Shown: positions 22,448 through 34,240, numbered from the stretch's first letter. The stretch: 64,000 nucleotides of DNA from Zhengitettix transpicula (GCA_037074705.1 CM073591.1:132997032-133061031); one strand, 5' to 3'. Notes: generated by a model from the sequence alone, not told the origin. Made by a program: numbers and translations.

Positions 22448-25400
22448 CTGTAAAATTTGGAATAATTATGAATCTCACAAGTACAGAACATAATAAATTC
22501 ATAAACATTACTTTTTTATAAACAAAAAAACTTCATATATTTTTTTGCATCATATTTAATTAATATTGAGCATTCTCATTTTTAAAAAGGACCAATTAAA
22601 TGTAATTATGAACTGAGTCAAAATGATTTAACTACTCAATGAAGTGGCAATGTCATTATAAATACGTCTCTGATTTTAAAAAAGGATTCATTATTTGTTT
22701 TAAGAAGAAATAAAATTACACAACTGCAAATTAATAACAGGGAAATAATCTGCAAAAAAATCAATACAAGGATTTAAATAAATGCATTTAAAAAAAGATC
22801 TGTCAATTTAGTAAACTTCAAATCACTTGATGAGAAAATGGTCAAAATATGGTCTCACTGCAGCATAACACTTCTATAAAAATTTTAGTAACACGTGATT
22901 TATGCTCATTTATATTATGTTAGTGTATAAACAAAATAAATTATACACAATTCCAGCAACAGACTTCCAGTACTACAGTGAAGAGAGACATGTCTCTTTG
23001 GTGATGTACCATATTCAGACAAAATAGAGGGAATTGCATTACATTGAGGGGCAATGATTATTAAATATTCAGGAATGACAAAAAAATTAATATTTATGAT
23101 TATAAAATATCTTACCTTCGAATGTGTTCATTTTCTTTTAAGTATAAATCCATTCTTCTATTGAGTCCTGATGAACTTTTAAAATTGCTGGAAGAAAACA
23201 ATTTATTACCACTTTTTAGTAATAAATATATTTATTTACACATCATAGGTTTATTAAAATGCCACATCTAGTTATTAAATAGGATTTTTTTACAAGTTTT
23301 ACGAACAGATCTTAAGAATCTCTAATGGAAGAAACGTATCTCCGTGAGATATAAATATGGCATACTTATTTCTGTTAGCAATTATTGAGTTTATTTTAAA
23401 GTGATCGTGTTAATATCTCAATATTCCATTCTTAGCATAGAATTGTGAGTTCCTTAACTTACTCTATATCTTTTCGTACACTACTTAACAAATCTTCTCG
23501 TTCTCGTCGAGCCTGGTAATTTGACTGTGTTTTTCGGAATTCTTGAGAGTAATCCTGAAGTATATCTCTATGTCTTTGCATAGTATGCTGAACAGCTGGG
23601 CTATTCTGATTTTGGGAAGCACACACTTCTCCCATGCGCTCATTCAATGTTGATAACTGAAGACAAAATACAACAAAGCTTTGATTTGTTCTATTTATTG
23701 TCATTAGTAATGAAAAAAAAAATTGTTTATACTGAATTAAGGATAACATCAAAGTACCCTAAAATAAACAAACATTTATAAAAGTGGAATAATTTCAATT
23801 TCTTTAATGTGTCTCATTTGAGAACAGGTCTGATTTAAAAAGCATGTTTTACACTTCATGTTCATATAATCATATTTTATTAACTTTCAGCTGAATGTTA
23901 GAAATTTATGTATTTAGTCCTGAACTGTACAGTTGGCACCACACTCGAAGGAAGCTTGCGAGAGGATTTCTCGCAGGTGAACCTTCCCAGAGAGCTCTGG
24001 CGGGGACTACCTTTGGGGATGCTCTCACATCTCTCTGGTTTTTTTGAACTAAGGTTCCCACATGCCGAGGCACCTCGGTCTGTTTTGAGAGGTGTATGTT
24101 CCGGGGTCGCAGACCTTGGGCATACGGCAACAGTTGTCCGCTATTCCTATTGGAATAGTCGGCCAGCTGCCTCCTAAACAGGCCAAGGCATGGCGAGGGG
24201 TAAGCTGCGTCCCTACAGCAAACTCCTCTCCCGCTATCGGAAGGGCGTGGGACAAGTACCCAATGCCCGACCTACCCGATGCAGGTTTTTCTAAGGTTTT
24301 CCCTGCATTCCTGTAGGCGAATGCCGGGTAGGATCCTTAAAATATAGCCCGGGGGCCGTAGTTAACCCTTGGCTACCTTCCTCTACCCTTCCGCATCCCA
24401 CCTTTCAAATCCCTTCCTATGCTATTAAAGGGGAGTTGCCCTAAGTGGATTACCCTCATGTAGCCTATTGCCCTAAAAAAAAAAAAAAAAAAAAAGTTGG
24501 CACCACATAAAGACATCTAACAGTAGCTGAAAAAGTGGTATAACAAACAATCTCATAAGTTTTACAAATAAATCAACCTTTAGCCACTTTTAGCACACTT
24601 GTTCATTTGTCAACTCTCCTCTCACTGTTAAACCAAAACTTTTAGTTTGTAGTCTGGTTTGTCCTGCAAGTTTCAAAAAGGCTCTTATGATTTTTTACAA
24701 ATAATAAAAGCAACAAATTTTGCAGAAACATTGTGTGGTATTTACTATATCACTTAATTTTGTTTGTTTATTGACTCCTTCAGTATCTGTTAATTTCTTT
24801 CTTTTATGTTCTACCCATACATATCACTCTGTTTGATCTCTCTATGAAAATTCAATACTCAATTAAAACTTTTTTCCATTATGAAACACAATATCAAACT
24901 TAATGTAAAATTTGATGTAAAGTGAATTAGAATAAGTAGTTTATGAATCCATGGAATTTCTTCAGCTAGTTCTTAGTTGTGAGTTTATAAAAAATACAAT
25001 AATACTATAGATAAGTATTCAATAGATCAATCATAGGTTCAGATAAATACCTTGGATAACAGCTGCTCAATTTCCAGAGCCATTGTTTCAAAAACATGTT
25101 TACCACTGAGAAGAGGTACTGTATCAGCACTGGAAGGTAAAAATAACAAAACTGATTAGTTAAGTTAAATAAATTAATTTAAGTGTTGATAAGATGCAGT
25201 AATAAGAATAATGAGATATTCTGGACAATTATTTTTTAAATTTAGTGATTATAAGAGAAAATTAAAAAATGTCTTCTCCAGTCAATTTTAACACTTCAAA
25301 GAAACTAAACAATCAAAAATTCACACCAACTAAATTAAAGCATTTGTAACATGACTAATTGAATTGAATCACGATTAAAATTAAACAAATATGGAGCTGA

Positions 25401-25816
25401 TAAATGCGTTGTCAAGAGAAAAATAAATGTACCTGTGACTTCCATGTCCCGTACCAAGTTTGCTGAATGACACAAGTTTGAGGTCAATTTCATTTTCTAA
25501 CTGCCTTGCTTGTTTTCTAAGATCTAAAGGTAAAAATATAGTTTTTCAATAACAATACACCTTATAAAAATGCAGTCAACAAGTTAACAAATTACGGATT
25601 GACAAAAGTTTCCAAATTACTTCCCAAATCTTAAATACAAAAAGCAATACTGATAAGATGGATATCGAAATATTGAGTACGTGTCACACAAAGAAATTTC
25701 TTTTACAGGAATAATCTTGTAGTTTTCTCTACGGTTGAAGGAGAGAAATAAATTTCTAAATATTAGTAATTGTAATAAAACCAACCTTCCCAACTATTCA
25801 CGGCAGATGCCATCAT
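22210..25816 (-). CDS. GOSR1: Golgi SNAP receptor complex member 1 (GS28, Qb-SNARE)
   Basis: Six exons join in frame: 25816-25786, 25523-25433, 25129-25051, 23656-23463, 23187-23116 and 22447-22210. They give 234 aa, the normal family size (about 230-250). The N-terminus has the GS28 'WEDLRKQARQLENEID' start. The SNARE helix covers about residues 150-208 (SDRLIDEQISIA, then HLVSQRLTFKRLQTKIN), with Gln178 a candidate for the central-layer glutamine. NRFP and SLLQRINIRKRRD follow, then one C-terminal membrane anchor at about 214-232 (IILGLVVGICTILLL). GS28 acts in ER-Golgi and intra-Golgi vesicle fusion. Two ATGs are adjacent (25816 and 25813). All splice sites are GT-AG. Intron 3 hosts a retroposon with target duplications. 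Confidence 0.95.
23116..23187 (-). CDS. GOSR1: GOSR1 exon 5
   Basis: Acceptor TTCTTCCAG and donor AG|GTAAGA. It encodes the SSSGLNRRMDLYLKENEHIR segment. Too short to stand out as an open frame. Confidence 0.95.
23463..23656 (-). CDS. GOSR1: GOSR1 exon 4
   Basis: Acceptor TTGTCTTCAG and donor GA|GTAAGT. It encodes LSTLNERMGEV through SSVRKDI, the Habc-type N-terminal helices. Confidence 0.95.
23944..24494 (+). mobile_element. Retroposon family R, full copy with 13-bp target duplication
   Basis: About 550 bp with an A-tail at 24475-24494. It is bounded by the exact direct repeat 'agttggcaccaca' at 23931-23943 and 24495-24507. It is inserted in GOSR1 intron 3, opposite to the gene. The tail and target duplication show LINE-type retroposition. 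The internal frames (23908-24177 and others) recur in other copies but contain stops and no known domain. Confidence 0.85.
24510..25050. other. GOSR1 intron 3 remainder
   Basis: Mostly unassigned. Around 24725-24760, 'cagaaacattgtgtggtattta' matches the Penelope-type end at 28005 and the reverse of 59680. Confidence 0.45.
25051..25129 (-). CDS. GOSR1: GOSR1 exon 3
   Basis: Acceptor TTACCTTCCAG and donor AAG|GTATTT. It encodes ADTVPLLSGKHVFETMALE and on to QLLSK. Confidence 0.95.
25433..25523 (-). CDS. GOSR1: GOSR1 exon 2
   Basis: Acceptor TTTACCTTTAG and donor CAG|GTACAT. It encodes LRKQARQLENEIDLKLVSFS. Confidence 0.95.
25786..25816 (-). CDS. GOSR1: GOSR1 exon 1 (start)
   Basis: Encodes MMASAVNSWE, then donor G|GTTGGT. 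The W-E-D junction with exon 2 is conserved in the family. Confidence 0.88.
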
Positions 25817-25819
25817 TCG

Positions 25820-27145
25820 ATCACTTTGAATACTTCATACGCACAAAGACAATTAAGGACTTCAACAAAACAATCAGTTAAGTGATTTATTCGATGGTGT
25901 TGAAAAATGATAATTATCAACGTAATGAAATAATAAATATTTACTGAGTATTTGCGAATTTCAATGCATAACCCAAAGATAGAATTCGATGGAATGACAG
26001 TTTGCGTCACAGATACACAATTTCATTAACTTCTTTGTTCGCACTCATATAACAACTTCTCGAAAGTTTCTGTTTAAAAATATAATACATTCTTAAACAG
26101 TATGCTGCCTAAAACGATTATTAACCAAAAATATATCTTAAAGGAAAATTCAGTTCCTAATGCATTATCACCACAATCATGCCGATTGGGTTACACTGAT
26201 GCTAAATAAAATATTCTTGCACAGCAGATTGCTACCAACATTAAGGGTTCTCAATATGAGGTGAATCAAATTTCAGTTATGTTTGCTCTTTATTTAGATT
26301 AGACCGACTATCCAGGCAAGGCAAAGCAAATAAATACAAATCAAATAGCTATAAAAATTAATGAATTAAATTATAGACACCAATACAAGTGTAATATATA
26401 AATTTTTCATTAAAATATTAGGAGTTAATTAAATTTGGTTGTTAATATCGGAAAGAGAAGAAGATAATAATGCTTATATTGATGTAATATGTTGATATCT
26501 GCAAAGTATGTTTTGGTCAAGTCAAAATAATTCAATTTTATCAATGCAGTCATACAAACATACACTCTCAAACACAATATCTCTCCCAAATTTATATGGT
26601 TTCAAATTAAATTAAATTAATTGTAAGTATTCTTGAAAAATATATAATTATATTGTAAAATATAAAAAATATAGAAATTCAATTGGATTAAATGAATTGA
26701 GAGTACATTATAAGTATACTTCAACATCGTAAAACTTTGGGGAATTTATAAATAAATCATACTTTGTTTTGTATGATAATTGTGGACCTATGAACATTTA
26801 TTTACAGAATATGGATTGCTTTTTTAAACAAAAAAGTTCAAACAAGAAAACATTGGCAATGTGAGAATTGCAATGGATTTTTAAAAATTCATACATTCAT
26901 ACAATTAACTTCAACAATATTCTTACTGCTCGATTTTGTAGTCTAAACACAGATGAGGTAAAGAATTGCATCAGTAAATAATACCATATTTTGGGTGTGG
27001 ATAAAAATATGAAAAGTATATCATATATAGCTTACCTTTATTAACTGTGTTTGAGAGTAATGTTAATACAAAGTAAAATCAGGGTAGCTTCATTAGAGTT
27101 TTAATATCTGATGTCCCGTTAAAGCATTTATGTAGCCATATTCCC
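25820..27145. other. Region upstream of GOSR1, nothing assigned
   Basis: AT-rich. The presumptive GOSR1 promoter lies just right of 25816. No distinct motif was seen. Confidence 0.45.
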
Positions 27146-27149
27146 AAGA

Positions 27150-27725
27150 ATTTGCAATTTTTTTGTGATGAGATAGAATTATTATTTATTTCTATGACTG
27201 ATATATGGGGGCTTTTATTATTAACAGAATGGAAGTTTAGACCTACAGATTTATCGGTGTTAAGGATTAGTCAGTTACTTTTTATCCTTGACTATAAACT
27301 TCTTAGTTGTGTTTATAGTTTGCTGATGGGTGACATTGCCCTTTCCAAATGTTTCCAAGAATGTTGTGTCATCAGCAAAAAGTACTGTATGTACCTTATC
27401 CAAGAATTGTGGTTGGTCATAGATGAATTGTATGAATAAATGGGGCCCGAGAACCGAACCTTGTGATATTTTGCTTGAGCTAGAACAGTGAATTTCAACA
27501 TGAGATGGATCAGACGGAATTTCATATCAAATTTGTGTTATTTTAGTTCTTTTGAGTGGGTAGGACTTTATCGAATCTAAACCAATTTATCTGACACCAT
27601 AATTCTCTAGTTTTGAGAATATAATTTCATGATTTCTGGTGTCAGAAGCTTTGCTAAGATCTAAAACTATGCCTGTGACCTTTTCTTTATTGTCAACAGT
27701 CTTTCTGGGACTCATTCAAGAAGTT
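27150..27725 (-). pseudogene. Non-LTR retrotransposon RT fragment
   Basis: The minus strand gives the RT palm in order: VTGIVLDLSKA near 27680, KLENYGVR near 27600, SQGSVLGPHLF near 27440, and LFADDTTFL near 27360 with the catalytic FADD box. Stops at several points show it is inactive. Jockey/RTE-like by motif style. Confidence 0.7.
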
Positions 27726-27929
27726 ATAGATGACATTTTAAGTTAAGGATTTGTTTCTGATGCCATATTCAGATAGATATAATAGGAAGTGTAATAACCT
27801 CTTCTACATCACCTTCTCGAAAAAAAATTGAAAATACTGTTAGTATATATATCGGTTTATAATGTGTTTATTTCATATGTTCTTCCCTTTTTCTGAAGGG
27901 ATATCAGGGAAAAATAGTTTTTACTCAAA

Positions 27930-28140
27930 AGTCAAAAGCTTTTTTCAACTGACAGGTGTCGCTCTAGGCTTTTCTTCGCACCTGACGAAAGGTACAAGGA
28001 TCCCGGAAACATTGTGTGGTATTTATATTATCACTTATTTTTCAGAATTGGCTATCTTTCTTATTCATTATTTTCAATCAGAAGTGAATTTTTTCAATTT
28101 AACACAATTGTTCACTGTCTTTATAAATTTAAAGAACCTT
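27930..28140 (+). repeat. Penelope-type terminal region with hammerhead-like core
   Basis: 'cgcacctgacgaaaggtacaaggatcccggaaacattgtgtggtatttatatt' occurs here and, in reverse, at 59683-59728. The flanking 'gaattggctatctttcttattcatt' is also shared with the reverse of 59630-59660. It adjoins the minus-strand RT fragment. Confidence 0.6.
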
Positions 28141-28443
28141 CTAAACCACCTCCAAAACTCCAAACTGATTTCTCAGCAGCTGTACTGTGTCTTTTGTTGG
28201 TACTCTTGTGAACAATGACGTTACATCCAAACTGACTATAATATCATTATGGCTGTAACTTCTGTATGTGTGAAGATCACTGGAAACTTCTTCAGGTATG
28301 AAGTGCCGAGATAGTAAGTATGTAGACGTGGCCAGTTTTGATGTAACGTCAACTACAACTGAGCAAACAATTCTGAGCCTAAATAATGAAACTGTACAAA
28401 AACCACGATGTATTTCTTGTACAAGGGGGATTATTATGAACAA
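28141..28443 (-). pseudogene. Penelope-like RT fragment, minus strand
   Basis: An open frame of about 100 codons contains TSKLATSTYLL, IPEEVSSDLHTYRS and DIIVSLDVTSLFTRVP. These are the thumb-proximal and catalytic 'VSFDVVSLFT.VP' region of Penelope-like reverse transcriptase. It is cut off after LLRNQF. Confidence 0.65.
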
Positions 28444-29060
28444 ATTGATGAGATTTCAATGGCCTTCCAGTTGTCGCTTGCAATTGCTAATTTCTATATG
28501 GAATATTTCGAAGAGAATGCTCCACTGAAACCGAGTTGTTTCTTCTGGTACGTGGACGACACATATAATTTGGCCCCACTGTGCGAAAACACTCCGATTT
28601 CCTGGCCAACCTCCTCAACAGCATACACCATAACATCAATTTTACCATGGAGGTAGAAAAAGATGGGTCTTTACCACTTCTAGATATATTAATCACAAGA
28701 AAACCCGGAGGAAAATTGGGCCACAGTGTACATAGGTAACTCACCCACAATTACCAATACCTTCATGCAAGCAACCACCACCATCCCGCACAGAAATGCG
28801 CGATGCTGAACACATTAGTGCACAGAGCTCGCGCCATATCGGAAAGTACCATTTTGTGCAGCAAAATTGACCATCTCAAGGAAACTTTCAACAAAAATGT
28901 ATACAACTACAAACAGAATCAGGAAGCACCGAAATAATAACAACTAGCAGAGCTCGAAAAAACGATCAAGGAGACACACCGGTAACTGACTTGAATACAC
29001 AAGGGAAAAAGACCATAAACCAGCAAGTTCACAGAGGGAAACGCACTTTACATCTATCTA
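28405..29060 (+). pseudogene. Penelope-like RT C-terminal fragment, plus strand
   Basis: The frame at 28408-28656 includes YYEQIDEISMAFQLSLAIANF and FFWYVDDTYN, the catalytic YVDD box. It continues after stops with a segment resembling MEVEKDGSLPLLDILITRKP. It overlaps the opposite-strand fragment at its start, so the two halves of an RT gene lie head to head. Confidence 0.65.
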
Positions 29061-29064
29061 ACAT

Positions 29065-29725
29065 TCAAACCGTCTCCTACCCCAATACCCAGGGGCTGAA
29101 CTACAATTTCCCTGGAATTTGAATGTCAGAAATAAAGTAGGTAAGTTCCATACCCGCGTAATGGAACAATTCATGGTTGTTTTTTTCATTATTTTTATTT
29201 AAAGACCTGACGTCCACATCCCTACGGATGATCCCCTTCATTGTCATTAGGGACTGAAATTAGGCATTGACATACATATGTACAAAGTTTGTTAGAAATT
29301 TCTCCACGCGTTTAATATCGTAGACTACTCGGAACTTTTTTCAATCCCTTCCACCCCACTCCTAGGAGCTGAACTAAAACCTAACCGACATGTTGCATGT
29401 GCGAATTAAACTCAGCGACTTCCAAAACCCCGGATTCGACACCAATATAAATTGTTTTCGCGTTACTTTTATGTACCCTCCCCCCATTCCTCTAAGACTA
29501 CACCACTTCCATACCGAAAGGGTTCGAAGTTATACACAAACACAGGGAGACACTATCAATCTCAATGAGCCCGTAAAATAATTATTTGAAGCAAATATCG
29601 GCTGCTTTCGCTTGTTTTAAAAGTTCCATTCCCACCCTCAGTGGTGGTAGTCGTTTCTTACCCCTGTTTGTTTCGGGTTTGAAAGGAACATGTGTACTAA
29701 ATTTTTAGATGTAACATAAACACAA
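29065..29725 (-). repeat. Helitron-like repeat units, reverse orientation
   Basis: 'gaattaaactcagcgacttcc...cggattcgacacc...ttcgcgtta' is the reverse complement of the unit repeated at 51.3-53.5 kb (…gagtttaattatgacattcaa). 'ataccc.ggggctgaactac' also recurs. No terminus was identified. Confidence 0.5.
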
Positions 29726-29729
29726 GCAT

Positions 29730-30400
29730 CCAATATTATTTCTTAGAAAAATATTTTTATACAGTAAAGAATTTATTTTCTATTGGTCTGTTGATTACAA
29801 TTTTTTACTGTGTTTTAGGTCGGTAATTAATTTTCTTGCATGGTTTACTGTGTTTATACAAGTGCGTATGACGTTTAGGTGATTTGTATTGCTAAAATAT
29901 TTATTATTTATATGGCACAGTCGTACCATGACGTAAATTACACAGATCTGCAAGTAAAAACTGCATAGGATATTTATTATACATTTTCTTAAATATTTCA
30001 ATATGGTAAAAACGAAAGAAATGCCTAACATTTCCGTCTCGTCAATTTTTTTGTTACTCAAGATGAAGTTTCTACCTAGCGTAAAATTCGCAATTTATTT
30101 AAATATTTGGAATTTTATTTATTTAAAAAGATGGCCTAAAAACTAAGACTTTTCATATAATTCTATCATATATAGCTGGACTAGGCAATAAATGAAAAAA
30201 AAAGTTCATTAACTTTGACGAAAGGAGTGGTGGGAAGATGGTTGCATAATCGTGTCGAAACAGGTTACAAATTGATAGTTAATAATATTACCGGTGAGGG
30301 TGAGCATGTTTCGACATGTTATCTTGGGATAATAGGAATAATATAATTAATCTGCTGTTGGATTAGATCATGTTTCAACAAGCTAAAATTCTTGATAAAA
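29730..30400. other. No gene recognised
   Basis: AT-rich. The frame at 29795-30061 minus (88 codons) has no recognised motif. Confidence 0.4.
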
Positions 30401-30619
30401 TCAAATATCAAGAGCATCAATAGAGGATTTGTGGAGATTTAAAAACTCTAACCACGTTGTTGGGTCATCAGGGGGATTATACAAAATATATTTGCTTTCT
30501 TTGTTTATGAGATAATATAGAAACACACCTGCACTGGACAAAAAACTGACAACCACGAGACGGTTTAACTCCGGGTGAGAAAGAAGGTCATCAATACAAC
30601 CTTGGTTCCGCAATAAAAT
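30401..30619 (-). CDS. Unknown ORF or exon with one membrane segment (tentative)
   Basis: A minus-strand frame reads DDLLSHPELNRLVVVSFLSS, AGVFLYYLINKE and YNPPDDPTTWLEFLNLH before a TGA. It has a plausible acceptor (attaacag) just upstream at about 30620. The hydrophobic stretch could cross a membrane and the composition looks protein-like. No family is recognised and no further exon was found. It may be a transposon-borne piece or chance. Confidence 0.22.
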   Translation of the reverse strand: MLLRNQGCIDDLLSHPELNRLVVVSFLSSAGVFLYYLINKESKYILYNPPDDPTTWLEFLNLHKSSIDALDI

Positions 30620-30634
30620 CTGTTAATACTACCT

Positions 30635-31135
30635 CTTCAAATTAAATTAGGACTTACAAAGCAGTTTGTCAAATCACTGATAAGAGATGAGAATTGTTTC
30701 AGATATCTGTGTTCCAAGTTAAAAGAGAAAGTTTTCACTGGCCCCGATATAAGAAAACCTTATTTGATCCCATCTTTTCGGGGACAATGGGAGAAAGGGA
30801 AAAAGAAGCGTAGGACTCTTTCAAGAATGTAGTGCAAAAGTTTTTGGGGAATACTAAGGACCCTGACTACAAAACGATTGTTCAACGCATACTGCCAGCG
30901 TCTGTAGCTCAAGGATGCAAGATGATCATTTCTTACACTCTCATATATACAATTTTCCGGGAAACTGGTGAGTCTACAGCGAAGAACAAGGTGAAAGATT
31001 TCACCACCATGACCGTGATAACGGAAGACGTTACCAAGGAAAAATGGTATGTCAATATGTTAGCTGACATACTGTTGGGTGCTCAATCGAGAAACCAGAG
31101 AAGGAAATCGGAAACGATTTGGGAGAAGCATTAAA
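30635..31135 (+). pseudogene. Decayed copy of a dispersed arthropod ORF
   Basis: Translation in changing frames gives LTKQFVKSLIRDENCFRYLC, KVFTGPDIRK, FLGNTKDPDYKTIVQ, GCKM, and after further shifts RYQGK and WYVNMLAD. These follow the order of the C-terminal half of a protein found in many copies in arthropod genomes and usually treated as transposon-derived, with no agreed name known to me. Frameshifts and a missing HFLHSH-type segment show it is broken. Confidence 0.5.
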
Positions 31136-31196
31136 GAGAATATGAAAAGGTTTGACATTAAAAAATTGTAGAACTAAAATTATTTTTTGATTAGTT

Positions 31197-31406
31197 GTAT
31201 AGGGGGTTGTTTGGCTTTTTAAATAAATACACCAATTAATTATTCACCACCACATTATATTTTACAGTAATCAGCATACATGCGCACGAGACGTTACTGT
31301 TGAGCGTCTGGCTATTCCTTCAGCTCTGCTTGCTCAAAAGCACTCGATCATCAAAAATCGAAGTGTTGCCAACTACGCATTTTATACAATATGTACACCT
31401 ACATCA
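31197..31406 (-). repeat. 3' LTR of the gypsy element
   Basis: Begins TGATGTAG after a purine tract (GAGAGGAGAG) and ends near 31197. It contains a TATA-like GTATAAAAT and shares its last 57 bp with 35018-35074. The exact LTR ends are approximate. Confidence 0.55.
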
Positions 31407-31435
31407 CTCTCCTCTCAGTAAAAACATCACATATG

Positions 31436-32525
31436 TTAGTTCAGTTTTGTACTGTCTTTACAAAAAACAACTTTCAGGAATCTAGCAGGTTTTTTGATTT
31501 CCCTGCCGCTTCTTGTCTTCTGTGTTTCACCGGGCGGCGATGGTGTTGATGGTCCATTACTAGCTGCAGGTTTTGGAACTGGGTTGATTTGGGCAGGTTC
31601 TTCCTCAGCCAAAAGGTAAGTGGGTTTCAACCTGTCAACAGAAAAATTTATCTGCTTGCCATTAACAAGCAGTGTGAAAAATTTGCCACTACGTTGTTTG
31701 ACCAAAAATGATCCGTCATATGCAGGTTCCAGCCCTTTCCTCATTACGAATGAATACATGCGTTGAGGTCCATAAGTCTCTATGCACATATACATTTTGC
31801 TTATTTTTGTACATTATAGGCACTGGTTTAAGCGATTTCATCGTCCGGATGAGGTCGGTGACAAATGTTTCTGCGCTGTCTGGAAACTTCTTTTCTTCAA
31901 AAAATTCACCAGGAAGGCGGATTGTCTTCCCGTATACCATTTGTGCTATGCTGTGATTTACGTCTTCCTTGATAGCTCCTCGAAGTCCTAATAGAATCGT
32001 AGGTAGTGATTGTGTCCATTTTACGTTGTTATGAGCTATGATTTCAGTTTTCATGGTGCAATGGAGTCTCTCAACTTTTCCATTTGCTTGCGGATGGTAT
32101 GCCGTAGTGTGATGTACTTTTATTCCACAAATGGCTGCTAGATTACGGAACAACGACGATTCAAATTGTCCTTGATCCGTAATCACTTGTATCGGCACTC
32201 CAAATCTCACAATCCAATTTTCGTAAAAAACTCTTGCGATTGTTTCCGCCATGATGTTGCTTGTAGGTACGACCTCCATCCAGTTAGTAAATCTATCAAT
32301 AAATGTAACGCAGTAGGAGTTCCCTTCTGATGGTGGTAGTGGTCCTACAATGTCTAAATGTATTACTTGAAATCTTCCGTCTGGTTCTGAAAATGGTTGA
32401 ATTGGCGATTTTGTGTGTCTAACTACTTTATTCTTCTGACAATTAAAACATGCCTGCGTCTATTTTCTGACATCATTATTAATTTCTGGCCATAAAAACC
32501 GTTCTGTTATTTGTTTGACAGTCGC
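31436..32525 (-). pseudogene. gypsy integrase
   Basis: The HHCC zinc region is near 32430-32500 (ACFNCQK visible), interrupted by an in-frame stop. The catalytic core has the acidic triad in order: HLDIVGPLP, VITDQGQFES and NGKVERLH. The C-terminal part (SVDRLKPTYL, TRSGRE) is in another frame, so a frameshift lies near 31716-31795. Confidence 0.85.
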
Positions 32526-32543
32526 TTTCACACCTGGATGAAA

Positions 32544-33978
32544 TTAATTGTGCATTTGGTGAAACACTGTTTTTCGGAATTTTGCTGGTATTACTGGTCG
32601 AATGTTTGAAGTGGATGTCTCACACCACAAGAACTTCCCTGAAGCAAGCGGGTACCTTTTCAATGTGATGTTCGACGTCTTTTCTTGCAATAGTTTTTCG
32701 ATCTCCTCATCCGAAGTTTGAGCTTCCGCTATTTTATCGTAATCAACAAGTGACACTTCATTAATTCTGGATAACGCGACGGCAACTACGTTCTCTTCTC
32801 CTTTTACATGTTGAATTCTTGTCGAAAACTGAGATATATACTGTAGATGTCGTAGTTGTCTCGGTGAAGCTTTTTCATTTTTTTGTTGAAACGCAAAAAT
32901 CAAAGGTTTGTGATCCGTCAATATGGTAAAATTACGACCTTCCAACAGATATTTCAATTGTTTCACTGCAAGGTAAATTGCTAACAATTCACGATCATAA
33001 GCACTATATGCTTGTTGTGCACGTGACAGTTTTTTTTTAAAAAAAATGCGATCGGTTTCCAATTTTTTTTTATAATTGTTGTATCACTGCTCCGACTGCG
33101 GTATTTGATGCATCTGTACTTAAGCTGAGAGGTAGTTCATGATTAGGAAATGTCAGAAGTGTAGTACTTGCCAAATCTTGTTTGCATTTTTCGAAATTAT
33201 TTCTGGCTTCTTCTGTCCAATTTATTTTTCTTCTATCTCTCTTCTTAGCACCACGCAGGCATTCATGCAGGATAGCCTGCGTCTGTGCGGCATCCTTCAA
33301 ATAACGCCGATAATAGTTAACCATCCCTAAAAATGTTCTCAATTCTGAAATTGTTTCAGGCAAACTGTATTCCTGGATAGGCTTCACCTTTTCCATCAGT
33401 GGTTCCGATCCTTCTTCCGTAATATAGTAGCCTAAATATTCGATCTTGTCTTGGCCTAACATGGACTTGGATATGTTAATACGAAGACCATAATTTTGCA
33501 TTCTCTCAAAAACCAAGGCAAGGTGCGTTCGATGTTCTTCCAACGATGAAGATGCTATCAATATATCGTCTAAATACGGAAAAGTAAAATCTAAACCTTG
33601 GAGAACTTGATTTATGAAGCGTTGAAATGTAGATGGTGCATTACGCAATCCAAAACTCATTACATTAAATTCGTATAAACCAAATGGTGTTATTACAGTT
33701 GTTTTTGCTTTATCTTCTTCTGCTATTGGTATCTGGTAATACGCTTTGAACAAATCAATTTTAGATTGTGCTAGTGAGCAAACAATTTCTTTGGTATTGA
33801 TGGCAGAGACTTCACCATGAACATAAAGCTGTGTCACTCCATCAACCAATTTTCTTCGTTTGATATCGATAACCAAATCATATTTATTTAGAAAATCTGC
33901 CCCTAAAATTCCTCTTCCGACTTTTGCGACAATGAATGGCCATTGAAATTGTCTACGTAAGCCCAAGTCTAAATTCAT
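32544..33978 (-). pseudogene. gypsy reverse transcriptase and RNase H
   Basis: The RT has LFKAYYQIPIAEEDK, FGLRNAPSTFQRF and FPYLDDILIA with the YLDD catalytic box, then YLGYYITEEG and TFLGMVNYYRRYL. A frameshift between 33070 and 33062 separates the RNase H part (AYDRELLAIYLAVKQ, TILTDHKPL, RQLRHLQYISQF). The core is otherwise well preserved. Confidence 0.9.
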
Positions 33979-33979
33979 A

Positions 33980-34240
33980 ATTTGGAATCAATACGTAGGA
34001 ATTTCTGAATTATTCGCAGCGTACAATTTATATGACGTGTTACTCGGTTTAGCTGCATCTGAGCATGGAATAATTGAAACGTCAGCTCCACTGTCCACCA
34101 GAAATTTAAGTCCAGTTTTTCTGTCCTTGACAAACAGTCGAAAACTGCGGCTACCTGGGGAATTCTCAGCAGCAGTTGCAGCCGCAATCTCTACTGCTGG
34201 CTGGAGTTTTCCGCATTCCATGAGCAAGGTTGTTTACATT
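33980..34240 (-). pseudogene. gypsy aspartic protease
   Basis: The frame around 34110 reads GLKFLVDSGADVSIIP with the DSGA active-site motif. It is split from the RT by a frameshift near 33980. Confidence 0.8.
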
